Source of the DNA: Nocardia sp. CY41
Lineage (GTDB): Bacteria > Actinomycetota > Actinomycetes > Mycobacteriales > Mycobacteriaceae
Assembly (NCBI RefSeq): GCF_009829325.1
Contig: NZ_VUOS01000022.1
Location: forward strand, 124,001-188,000
Length of the DNA stretch: 64,000 bases
Direction of reading: 5' to 3'
This document shows positions 8,178 to 14,599 of the stretch, in pieces; the first letter of the stretch is position 1, and every line of letters starts with the position of its first letter. The notes beneath the pieces are model-generated. The model did not search any database, had not been told where the DNA came from, and worked only from the letters and a program-made list of their open reading frames with translations. The position numbers were made by a program, and so were the translations under genes.

Positions 8178-9499
8178 GCCGCCACCGGCCCGTCCTCAGG
8201 CTCATCACCCAGGTCATCGGGATCGAAGCCGCTGTAATCCTCAGCAGGAGTGGCAATCTCGGGAGCAGGCGAGTACGCATCCACGATGGCGTCGATGTCG
8301 TCATCGGAGACGAAGTACGCCCGCACCCGCACGAACTCGCTGGTGCCGTCTTCGCCGACATAGCCGACGCCCGGTGTCTGATCGGAGATCTCATCGCAGC
8401 GGGCACCGCGGTCGCGTGCACCTTGACCGTGGACCATCGCGCTCTGGGTCGGTTCGTCCAGGCGCAGGCCGATGCGGACGGGGAACAGTTGCCGGTTGGG
8501 CATCGTCTCCTTGGACGGGTCCTGCAACGCCGCGATCACCGACACCGCCGCCGCGCGACCCTGCGACAACAACAGCCCAGTCAGACGGCGGAACTCTTGT
8601 TGTTCGTCGCGGGTGGCGTACGAGGACAGCGACGCGGCCTCGTCGATGATGATCAGAATCAGCGGCTCGTCCGTGCTGGGCACGATCTTGCGCAGACCCG
8701 CCGCCCGCATCCTGGCGAGACGCTCACGCATCAGCTCGACGGCTTCTGCCAGCATGGCGAGGATGGTGGTGTTGTCGGTGGCGAAGCGGACGAACAACCG
8801 GTTCTCGCCCTTGCCGAACTCCGCGCCGCCCTTCGGATCAGCCAGATACAGATCCACCAACCCGGCAAGGATCGCGGGGCCGAGTGCGGCGATGATCGAC
8901 CACAACACCGAGCCCTTACCCGACCCGGTCGCACCGGCGAGCAGGATGTGTCCGTAGAGCACCCGCACCCGCCAGGTGTCGAAGTCCTCGGTCACGCCGA
9001 CCGGGACCGCTTCCAGGTCCACACCCGCCGCGGACGCCGAGCCGGGCAGGGTTGCGGTGTCGGCCAAGGTGTCGAACACCCGCAGTTCGAGACGGACCAC
9101 GCCCGGGTGCGGGAACACCACCCGCACCTCCGGCACCCCGAGGACCTGGCACAGGGCGTCGCGGGTTTCGTCCTTGGACCAGTCGTTGCGGGTCTGACCC
9201 GACAACATCAACAGATCGACTTGAAGGCCGTAGTCGGTGTACACCCAGTCCTCCAGCACCGGGAAACCGGTCTCGACCGACCCCAGTTTCAGCGCCAGGA
9301 ACATGCGCGGACGCTGCTCGGGATCAGCGATCACCAACACCGCCGTCCGCAGCTCGACCGGAGCCGCCGCGACAGCCTCACGGACATCACCGGTCGGTTG
9401 CATCTCCGAGCCGCGTGCCGCGATCGACCGCAGCCACCACCACGCCGACGCGCCCGTGCACATCCCACCGGCGAGCATCACCGTTCCCGCGACACTCAT
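8174..9499 (-). CDS. traB: TraB/FtsK-type conjugative DNA translocase
   Basis: A 441-residue FtsK/SpoIIIE-family ATPase, the single protein that moves double-stranded AICE DNA between mycelial cells. Residues 1-24 form a membrane helix, residues 40-150 a pre-core domain, and the motor has Walker A GATGSGKGS with Lys195 and Walker B ILIIIDEAAS with Asp286-Glu287. ADPKGGAEFG and SVIAALQDP are typical FtsK core motifs. The C-terminus after residue 390 is acidic and short, so the winged-helix gamma domain that reads clt repeats is not obvious. It is coupled to the genes on both sides. Confidence 0.9.
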   Translation of the reverse strand: MSVAGTVMLAGGMCTGASAWWWLRSIAARGSEMQPTGDVREAVAAAPVELRTAVLVIADPEQRPRMFLALKLGSVETGFPVLEDWVYTDYGLQVDLLMLSGQTRNDWSKDETRDALCQVLGVPEVRVVFPHPGVVRLELRVFDTLADTATLPGSASAAGVDLEAVPVGVTEDFDTWRVRVLYGHILLAGATGSGKGSVLWSIIAALGPAILAGLVDLYLADPKGGAEFGKGENRLFVRFATDNTTILAMLAEAVELMRERLARMRAAGLRKIVPSTDEPLILIIIDEAASLSSYATRDEQQEFRRLTGLLLSQGRAAAVSVIAALQDPSKETMPNRQLFPVRIGLRLDEPTQSAMVHGQGARDRGARCDEISDQTPGVGYVGEDGTSEFVRVRAYFVSDDDIDAIVDAYSPAPEIATPAEDYSGFDPDDLGDEPEDGPVAA

Positions 9500-9795
9500 C
9501 AGAACCCCCCATCTTCCCGGCCGCGCTCCAACTCACAGAACAACCGGCACCCCTCCGGCACCGGAGACGCCGGAACCATCTCGAACTCCGACCGACCCGG
9601 CCCGGAGTCCTCGCAGAACATCACGCACCCACGCGAAGCCGGGCTCGCGGGCGTGGTGGCCACCACCGAGGACGCAGCCGCCGGAACAACCGGGGCCGGA
9701 GCATCCGGCGTCTGGTCCACCAGCACCCCGACCCCGGCCAACACGGTGACCAGCGCGGACACACCCGTCGCTACAGCAGGAACAAGAGCAGTCAT
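9499..9795 (-). CDS. Small single-helix AICE membrane protein (98 aa) with duplicated Cys motif
   Basis: A 98-residue protein. Residues 1-27 form one hydrophobic helix (MTALVPAVATGVSALVTV), then a Pro/Ala-rich linker and a C-terminal part with two copies of a GC-x2-FCE motif (GCVMFCED and GCRLFCEL) about 29 residues apart. The Cys pairs could form disulfides outside the membrane. It shares a TGATG junction with traB and starts one base after spdB. It probably belongs to the mycelial-spread group of genes by position; no family is recognised. Confidence 0.6.
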   Translation of the reverse strand: MTALVPAVATGVSALVTVLAGVGVLVDQTPDAPAPVVPAAASSVVATTPASPASRGCVMFCEDSGPGRSEFEMVPASPVPEGCRLFCELERGREDGGF

Positions 9796-9796
9796 C

Positions 9797-10456
9797 TCAA
9801 CCCCCAACAGGAACAGCGATCGGCAGCATGGTCTGGACCGGTCGCGAAGAACGAACAGGAATGTGGACCGGCGCATCAGGCACCGGGCGAAGCTCTGCCA
9901 CCCGCACCGGCTCAGGCAACGGCTCAGGCTCGGGTTCGGGATCGGGGACGGGCACCGGTTCCGGCTCACGCTCGGGTTCGACCGGGACCTGCTCTGCGGC
10001 AGGCTCGACCACGGGAGCAGGAGCCGGTTCGGGTGCCGAATCTCGTTGTGCCGCACGGATCAACAGCGCCAACCCGTGCGTATCGGCCAGCAGGGAAATC
10101 GGGGCGATCGCAGCCACCAACGCCGAAGCCCACCACGGCAGCTCCCGACCGGCCGCGACCGCGTGCAGCGAGTTACCCGCCACCGACACCACCGAGCCGA
10201 TCACCAGGACCGTCACGAAGAACCGGCGTTCCGGAGCGTTGGCCAGGACCAGCACCCCGAACGTCGCCAGCAGGATCGTGCCGTCCACGATCAGCGGGAA
10301 CAGCCACGCATCCGACGCCGGGATATGCGCCAGGACCGCGAGGTCCTTCAGCGTGGCGAACGACAGCCGGAACGCCGCCGCCCCGACCGCGATGATGATG
10401 ACCACGGCGGACCAGCGCGCAAGACGCATCCCCGCCGACCGGTCCGCCGTATTCAT
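9797..10456 (-). CDS. spdB: DUF2637 membrane protein, SpdB-like mycelial spread protein
   Basis: A 219-residue protein with four hydrophobic helices between residues 12 and 125 (including WSAVVIIIAVGAAAFRLSFATL and DAWLFPLIVDGTILLATF), which is the DUF2637 pattern found in Spd proteins of actinomycete conjugative plasmids. After residue 135 comes a Pro/Glu-rich tail with alternating EP and VPDPEPEPEP repeats, probably extended and cytoplasmic. Spd proteins help the element spread through septa of the recipient mycelium. It lies upstream of traB in the same operon. Confidence 0.8.
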   Translation of the reverse strand: MNTADRSAGMRLARWSAVVIIIAVGAAAFRLSFATLKDLAVLAHIPASDAWLFPLIVDGTILLATFGVLVLANAPERRFFVTVLVIGSVVSVAGNSLHAVAAGRELPWWASALVAAIAPISLLADTHGLALLIRAAQRDSAPEPAPAPVVEPAAEQVPVEPEREPEPVPVPDPEPEPEPLPEPVRVAELRPVPDAPVHIPVRSSRPVQTMLPIAVPVGG

Positions 10457-10458
10457 CG

Positions 10459-10710
10459 TCAGGCCGCCTTGTCCGACGACGCCGCCGCAACCTCGACCGC
10501 ATCATGCTCGGCCAACACCACGGGCAACTGAGCCAGCAGCGACCGGGCATCCGCGATGCTCAAGCTCAAATACCCATTCGTGCCCGACAACTCGATGAAC
10601 ACCGTCGCCGGGAGCACACCGCCGCTGTATACGGCCTCACGCTCGGCGTGGTACTCCGCGGTGATCCCGTCATGACCGGAAACGGAGGTGTTGAAGAACG
10701 ACATGATCAC
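10459..10710 (-). CDS. Small AICE protein (83 aa), unknown
   Basis: An 83-residue protein (MIMSFFNTSVSGHDG...) with a compact alpha/beta-like pattern and a Leu-rich helix SIADARSLLAQLPVVLAEH. The GTG at 10710 overlaps the pra stop; the ATG two codons later is an alternative. No family is recognised. Position between pra and spdB in the operon supports it as a real gene. Confidence 0.6.
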   Translation of the reverse strand: MIMSFFNTSVSGHDGITAEYHAEREAVYSGGVLPATVFIELSGTNGYLSLSIADARSLLAQLPVVLAEHDAVEVAAASSDKAA

Positions 10711-11165
10711 GCCGCCTTACCGGTCGCACGAGCCGCACCCGGATCAGCCGCAGGCTGCTTCGCACCCGAGGTATCGCCCTTGATGCCAGTCGCGCGGATG
10801 TAGAAGCCGATCGACTTGAACTGGCCGTTACCGACAATGCGAGGCTTGAGCAGCAGCCCCTCCAACTCGATCGGACGCAAGCCCTCCATAACCTCCGGCT
10901 CCGACGGAACCGGCATGTGATCAGCAACAAACGTGATGTCGAAACCAGCCTGGTTCGCCTTGCCTCCCGCCCGGTCCATGATCGTCGCCTTCCACAGGCG
11001 CTTACCCGAGCCGTTGCCCTCCCGGTCGTAGTCGACCGCCTGACGCTTCGGCGCATTACGGTCCTCGCTGAACTCGGTCTGCGCCTCGATGTCCCCGAGC
11101 AGCAGCACGCCCTTCGGGAACACGGAACGGAAGTCGGTCGGGATCCACATGTCCTTCAAAGCCAT
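10707..11165 (-). CDS. pra: Pra-like activator of AICE replication, integration and excision
   Basis: A 152-residue protein beginning MALKDMWIPTDFRSVFPKGVLLLGDIE, the conserved opening of the family annotated as plasmid replication, integration and excision activators. The middle has LWKATIMDRAGGKANQAGFDITF and the end IGFYIRATGIKG, followed by an Ala-rich tail. In pSAM2 Pra switches on repSA, xis and int expression and is itself repressed by KorSA. Here it is first gene of the leftward operon and diverges from the gntR-kinase gene, the expected arrangement. An AAGGAGA ribosome site lies just upstream of the ATG at 11165. Confidence 0.82.
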   Translation of the reverse strand: MALKDMWIPTDFRSVFPKGVLLLGDIEAQTEFSEDRNAPKRQAVDYDREGNGSGKRLWKATIMDRAGGKANQAGFDITFVADHMPVPSEPEVMEGLRPIELEGLLLKPRIVGNGQFKSIGFYIRATGIKGDTSGAKQPAADPGAARATGKAA

Positions 11166-11225
11166 CTCTGAATCTCCTTGGATTCTGCGAATTTCGATGC
11201 ACCCTCTGTGCGGTACATCACTAAG

Positions 11226-11350
11226 GTAGCAACTGCTTTCGTCCGAAAGCACGTGCTTCTACATGTAAATCCTCAGCAACCACCGAGCGGCAAGTATCCG
11301 CAGGTCAGCCTGTCGTCTCAGGCTGATACCCTGCGTGTAGCAACTGCTAC
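11226..11350. promoter_or_regulatory. Divergent pra/gntR control region with several inverted repeats
   Basis: The region between the divergent starts holds GTAGCA-AC-TGCTAC at 11337-11350 (perfect arms), a partial copy GTAGCA-AC-TGCTTT at 11226-11239, TGCTTTCG-TC-CGAAAGCA at 11234-11251, the 12-bp palindrome AAGCACGTGCTT at 11247-11258, and TCAGCCTG/CAGGCTGA at 11305-11312 and 11319-11326. The duplicated GTAGCAACTGCT element flanks the region and is the best candidate for the GntR operator; one copy abuts the gntR ribosome site, suggesting autorepression. Confidence 0.7.
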
Positions 11351-11363
11351 CAAAGGAGAGTTC

Positions 11364-12215
11364 GTGCCGGATCGTGACCACACTTCGCCGTCTGCGCCAG
11401 AGCGCATCGCGCAGGACATCCGGAACGACATCGAGTCAGGCCGCCTACGTGATGGCGAGCGGCTCAAGACGACGCGGCAGTTGGCCGATGAGTACCGAGC
11501 GAGTCAGCGAACAATCACCGACGCTATGGAGATCCTTGCGAAGGACGGTTACATCACAGCCAAGGACCGATCCGGCCGATTCGTCACTACGCCCACCGAA
11601 CTCGGACGCACTTTGTCATCACCTATGCGCCCGGTTCGGCCACGAATCGTGCGGGTAGGCGGATTCCCTGGCAGCGGGAAAAGCGAGTTCGCCCGGACGC
11701 TCGCCCGTCTGACGAACTGGGCAATCCTCGACAAAGACACCATCGCTCGTCCGCTGATCGAACCCGCCCTCGAAGACCTCGGACGCAGTGTCAACGACCG
11801 CGACTCTGCTATCTACTTCGACCGAATCCGCCCGCGCGAGTACGACGCCCTTGCCGCTGTCATCGAGGAAAACGTCGAGTGCGGCAACTCCGTAATCGCT
11901 ACCGCGCCGTACATCCGCGAATTCAACAACCAAGCGTGGCTCGACAAGGCCGTTGCATCAGCCGAGACGAACGATGCCATCCCGATGTTCGTTTGGGTCC
12001 AGTGCTCGATAGACACGATGCACATGTATTTGAAGAAGCGCGGAGCCGGACGCGATGCGCACAAGCTGGCGCACTGGGACGAATACGTTGCGAATCTCGA
12101 CTTGGACTTCCGGCCACGAACCGAGCACGTCCTGATCGACAACGATCCCGGTAGCGAACCTCTGAAAACCCAGGCCAAGCGCCTGGTCGACTCGTTCCGG
12201 TCAGAATCGCGATGA
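11364..12215 (+). CDS. GntR-family repressor fused to a P-loop kinase domain (KorSA-like position)
   Basis: A 283-residue fusion. Residues 12-76 are a GntR winged helix (RIAQDIRNDIESGRLRDGERL, then QLADEYRASQRTITDAMEIL). Residues 95-283 form an AAA_33/zeta-toxin-like kinase fold: P-loop GFPGSGKS (Lys106), DKD at 123-125, and an Arg/Lys-rich lid KKRGAGRDAHKLAHWDEY. The usual small-molecule-binding domain of GntR proteins is thus replaced by a kinase. The GTG at 11364 follows AAAGGAGA. The gene diverges from pra where pSAM2 has korSA, so repression of pra is likely. The stop overlaps the next gene by four bases. The phosphorylated substrate is unknown. Confidence 0.8.
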   Translation: MPDRDHTSPSAPERIAQDIRNDIESGRLRDGERLKTTRQLADEYRASQRTITDAMEILAKDGYITAKDRSGRFVTTPTELGRTLSSPMRPVRPRIVRVGGFPGSGKSEFARTLARLTNWAILDKDTIARPLIEPALEDLGRSVNDRDSAIYFDRIRPREYDALAAVIEENVECGNSVIATAPYIREFNNQAWLDKAVASAETNDAIPMFVWVQCSIDTMHMYLKKRGAGRDAHKLAHWDEYVANLDLDFRPRTEHVLIDNDPGSEPLKTQAKRLVDSFRSESR

Positions 12216-12742
12216 ACGTCGGCATTCTTCTATACGGGGCACCAGCAACAGGCAAGGACACCATCACGACAGCCCTATCCCGGCTCGATTCGAGGTACCG
12301 ACTCTACGAACGGCTGAAGGTAGGTCCTGGCCGGACCACCGGATACCGCATGACCACAGCCGCCGAGTTCGACGCTCTCCAAGAGGCCGGAAACCTGATC
12401 TGGCAGAACCGGCGATACCAAGCCCGATACGGCATCGATCGGCACGGACTCAACGAGCTCATCGACGCCCACAAGATTCCCGTGGTCCATGCCGGACAGC
12501 CCGAGGTGATCACCGCAGTTACGAAAGCGTTTCCGAACGTGGAGTGGACCACCGTCGCACTGCGTTGCTCACGGGAGACCGCCGCCGCACGAATCATCGA
12601 CCGAGCTACCGGCGACACCTCCGAACGACTGAAGGCATGGGACGAGACTCCCGTAATCGCGACGGCCGACCTGACCATCGACACCAGCACTACCGCCCCT
12701 GCCACCGCTGCGGCACTGATTCACAGACGCACCTTGGCATGA
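12212..12742 (+). CDS. Guanylate-kinase/PhnN-like P-loop kinase
   Basis: A 176-residue P-loop protein. The P-loop is GAPATGKD (Lys15) near the N-terminus. TTGYRMTTAAEFDALQEAGNLIW-x-NRRYQARYGI resembles the NMP-binding segment of guanylate kinase and of ribose 1,5-bisphosphokinase, and CSRETAAARIIDRATGDTSERL is a lid-like region. It is translationally coupled to the GntR-kinase gene, so the two probably act in one process such as nucleotide signalling, exclusion of a second element, or sensing of cell state. The substrate cannot be inferred from sequence. Confidence 0.7.
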   Translation: MNVGILLYGAPATGKDTITTALSRLDSRYRLYERLKVGPGRTTGYRMTTAAEFDALQEAGNLIWQNRRYQARYGIDRHGLNELIDAHKIPVVHAGQPEVITAVTKAFPNVEWTTVALRCSRETAAARIIDRATGDTSERLKAWDETPVIATADLTIDTSTTAPATAAALIHRRTLA

Positions 12743-13304
12743 AGGAACGCTACGCCACGCACCGGTTCACGTGTGCTCGTCGCCTTCGCAGGTTGTTGCC
12801 GAATTTCGCCATACAGGATCAAGAGCGCCCCGGCGGCGCTTCGCGCCGCCGCCGCGCTGCGACGCGCAGCGCGGCTGATGGGGCGTCGCTCGCGGCGCGT
12901 CGAGCGCGTCGGCGACACTCGGCCGCCGGGGCGCACACAGTTCCTGTCTGGTCACTTTCTGCATCAACCGAAGCAGTGCTGGGCACGCCGAGAGCCGTAC
13001 CCGACTTACCTCCCGCAGCCGAGCACGAATCGGCCGGCACTCTGCCCGGTCCACCGGCTGTGGTCCCGCCGAGGTCCCCGAATTGCACGAGCGAGATCAC
13101 CGCATCCAGCCGACAGGGCTCGCCGGTCACCAGTTCCTCACCTGCCGTGGCGGTCTGACTGATCCGAGGGCTATCACGCCACCAGCGGGCATCAAGAGCG
13201 CCTACGGCGTCACTACGTGATGGGCGATGCCCACTCTTGACACCCACCGGAGCCGTGATCGAGACGCCCTCAGCCAGACCACCCCAACCGGAGAGAAACC
13301 CGCG
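12743..13304. other. Non-coding AICE stretch with GC-rich palindrome cluster
   Basis: No convincing gene is seen here; the reading frames on both strands are shadows. At its left end it holds two adjacent perfect hairpins (listed separately) followed by a third, weaker one around 12890-12915 (CGCTCG...CGAGCG). The rest has no obvious repeats. A TTGACA box at 13237-13242 could be a -35 for the small zinc-ribbon gene at 13305, but no good -10 accompanies it. Confidence 0.5.
12831..12875. repeat. Tandem GC-rich hairpins, possible terminator or replication signal
   Basis: Hairpin 1: CGGCGGCGC at 12831-12839, loop TTC, GCGCCGCCG at 12843-12851. Hairpin 2: GCCGCGCTGC at 12851-12860, loop GACGC, GCAGCGCGGC at 12866-12875. 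Both stems are perfect and they touch at base 12851. They lie 90 bases after the kinase operon. No T-run follows, so they may be a factor-assisted terminator or a single-strand origin of a rolling-circle element. Confidence 0.65.
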
Positions 13305-13469
13305 ATGATCACCAAGCCCACCACCTGCCAGCTCCGCGGATGCGACAACACCGCCGCCGTCCCGTTCACCTCCAAGTACGGCCCGCAGGACGAGGTCATC
13401 TGGCACTGCACTCCATGCAACACCCAGTACCGCCGCAACTTCGAGATGCTCGACCGCTACCCGCACTAA
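13305..13469 (+). CDS. Small zinc-ribbon AICE protein (54 aa)
   Basis: A 54-residue protein from the ATG at 13305, preceded by a GGAGAG ribosome site. It contains CQLRGCD near the N-terminus and HCTPCNTQY later, a four-Cys arrangement typical of a single zinc ribbon. It ends just before a strong terminator. An upstream in-frame ATG at 13227 would add 26 residues but has no ribosome site. The role is unknown. Confidence 0.65.
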   Translation: MITKPTTCQLRGCDNTAAVPFTSKYGPQDEVIWHCTPCNTQYRRNFEMLDRYPH

Positions 13470-13512
13470 TCCGGAATGGGGCTTCGGCCCCTTTCCCGCT
13501 TGCGGCAAACGA

Positions 13513-13547
13513 CGAAGGCCCCGTCCAGTTACAGGACGGGGCCTTCG
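13513..13547. terminator. Bidirectional intrinsic-type terminator
   Basis: CGAAGGCCCCGTCC (13513-13526) pairs perfectly with GGACGGGGCCTTCG (13534-13547) over a 7-base loop. It lies between the 3' ends of the rightward zinc-ribbon gene and the leftward DUF2188 and 32-residue genes. The leftward transcript has a short TCGTTTG after the stem. Confidence 0.85.
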
Positions 13548-13562
13548 CAGCCTCAGCCGAGA

Positions 13563-13661
13563 CTACCGAGGCTTAGGGGTGATGACGATCTTCTTCACCG
13601 GCCCGGGCAGCGTGATCGTCTTCCGCTGGCCCGGCCGGAGGGTGATGCGCTTTGTCGGCAC
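13563..13661 (-). CDS. Very small basic protein (32 aa)
   Basis: A 32-codon frame starts with GTG at 13661 (VPTKRITLRPGQRKTITLPG...) and ends TAG at 13563. GGAGGG lies eight bases before the GTG, inside the end of the DUF2188 gene, and a terminator follows its stop. The product is strongly basic with alternating Thr/Lys/Pro, suggesting a nucleic-acid-binding or structural peptide. No homologue is recognised. Confidence 0.45.
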   Translation of the reverse strand: MPTKRITLRPGQRKTITLPGPVKKIVITPKPR

Positions 13662-13665
13662 GGCC

Positions 13666-13899
13666 CTATCCCTCCGGCGGAAACGGATCGTTGCCCGGGG
13701 CAACCGTGTCGGAGCCGCGAATACGGCCGTTCGGCCGATGAATCACGGCCTCCCCGCCACCGTCGTTGCCCAAAATCCGCTTGGCGATCTGAGTCGCTTC
13801 CGCCTGGGTTCCGGCGGTCGCACTTGCGCGGCTGGCCCCAGGCTTCACCACCCTCCACCCATCCGCACTCGGCACCACGTGGCGCTCATTCCGAGGCAT
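13666..13899 (-). CDS. DUF2188 domain protein
   Basis: A 77-residue protein fitting DUF2188: RHVVPSADGWRVVKPGASRASATAGTQAEA, then GGGEAVIHRPNGRIRGSDT and the typical ending NDPFPPEG. DUF2188 proteins are common in mobile regions and have no agreed function. The ATG at 13899 is chosen because the family motif HVVP starts eight residues in; a longer frame upstream is low-complexity. It is followed by the 32-residue gene and a terminator. Confidence 0.8.
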   Translation of the reverse strand: MPRNERHVVPSADGWRVVKPGASRASATAGTQAEATQIAKRILGNDGGGEAVIHRPNGRIRGSDTVAPGNDPFPPEG

Positions 13900-14012
13900 C
13901 GAAGCCTCCAATCTGCCAGCATCAACACCGGCAGTCCGCGCGGTTCTGGTACCGCCGCGAACCGTGTGAGGTATGTTCGCGATGCACGGCCGACCAAAGC
14001 AAGTGCAACACC

Positions 14013-14058
14013 GAACGAGCCTCAGCCGGTAGCCCCGGCCTGGGGCTCGTTCCCTTTT
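14013..14058 (+). terminator. Terminator-like stem with T-run, no obvious upstream gene
   Basis: GAACGAGCC (14013-14021) pairs with GGCTCGTTC (14044-14052); inside, GCCGG pairs with CCGGC. CCCTTTTGGG follows, as expected for a rightward intrinsic terminator. Upstream on the plus strand there is only a 16-codon frame (ATG at 13983) that ends within the stem, so the transcript may be a small RNA made antisense to the DUF2188 promoter region. Confidence 0.6.
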
Positions 14059-14061
14059 GGG

Positions 14062-14523
14062 CACTCACTGGCTGAGCGAAACACTACACCTTGGGGGTGA
14101 CACAGTCACGTGGCACGACATGTTGTGTATTGCAGTTATGTAATTTCGCTCTTGTAAGTTACGCTGTTGAGCGTCCCCTGCTCAAGCCAGGGTTGCGACC
14201 TAGCTCCCTCCTCATACCTCGATCGTCTCGCTCCACTCGCGCGAGTCAAGGACCACCTTCGGTGTCCGCTACGCGGTGGCTGCGCCATCCCTGACACGCC
14301 CTCCTTCCGCCGAGGGAGGCAAGTATGAGGAAGCAGGCAGGAAAGAAGTCCCGAGCGGATGGGCGATCTAGCGGAGTGGGTCTTCCAGTCCGAAACCAGT
14401 CCGCAACAGCCCACCGGGTGGTCGAGAACTGCCAACGAAGTCAACGATCGAATTCCCTGGTCGATCACACTTCGCCGCCCTAGCCAACGACACCCAAATT
14501 CGACAAACGTCGAGAGTGACAAC
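14062..14523. other. Non-coding stretch before attR
   Basis: A region with a relatively AT-rich part (14110-14170) and an inverted repeat CCTCATAC (about 14211) / GTATGAGG (14323-14330) about 100 bases apart. A 52-codon frame at 14325-14483 (MRKQAGKKSRADG...) follows a GGGAGGC site and might be a small basic protein, but its codon pattern is not convincing. AICE transfer or origin sequences often lie in such end regions; none can be named here. Confidence 0.4.
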
Positions 14524-14582
14524 CTCAAAAACCGTTGTCCGAAAGGACGTGTGGGTTCGAGTCCCACACTCGGCACCAAGGT
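14524..14582. repeat. attR direct repeat (59 bp)
   Basis: Identical to 3628-3686. It holds only the 3' part of tRNA-Leu (from the anticodon loop on), so it is the reconstituted end and not a second tRNA gene. It marks the right border of the element. Confidence 0.95.
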
Positions 14583-14599
14583 GGAACGCAGTCCGTGCG

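Larger units (their letters stand above)
3628..14582. mobile_element. Actinomycete integrative and conjugative element (pSAM2-type AICE) in tRNA-Leu(CAA)
   Basis: The element spans from attL (3628-3686) to attR (14524-14582), about 10.9 kb. It carries the full AICE set: tyrosine integrase next to attL, excisionase, RepSA-type rolling-circle initiator, TraB/FtsK DNA translocase, a DUF2637 Spd protein, the Pra activator and a GntR repressor divergent from pra. The two att repeats are identical over 59 bp and no core gene is visibly broken, so it may still be mobile. Codon use is slightly less GC-rich than in neighbouring chromosome in the kinase region (11.2-12.7 kb). Confidence 0.93.

Noticed and set aside
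10000..10100. Pro/Glu repeats in the SpdB tail as a tandem DNA repeat or transfer-origin array
   Set aside because: The repeats follow the codon frame of an EP-rich protein tail and are irregular at DNA level.
8423..10531. A 702-codon plus-strand frame opposite traB and spdB
   Set aside because: Low-complexity Arg/His/Gln composition and no start signal; the opposite strand carries clear FtsK and DUF2637 motifs.
14325..14483. A 52-codon frame with a GGGAGGC site before attR
   Set aside because: Composition is unremarkable and nothing is recognised; not enough to call a gene.
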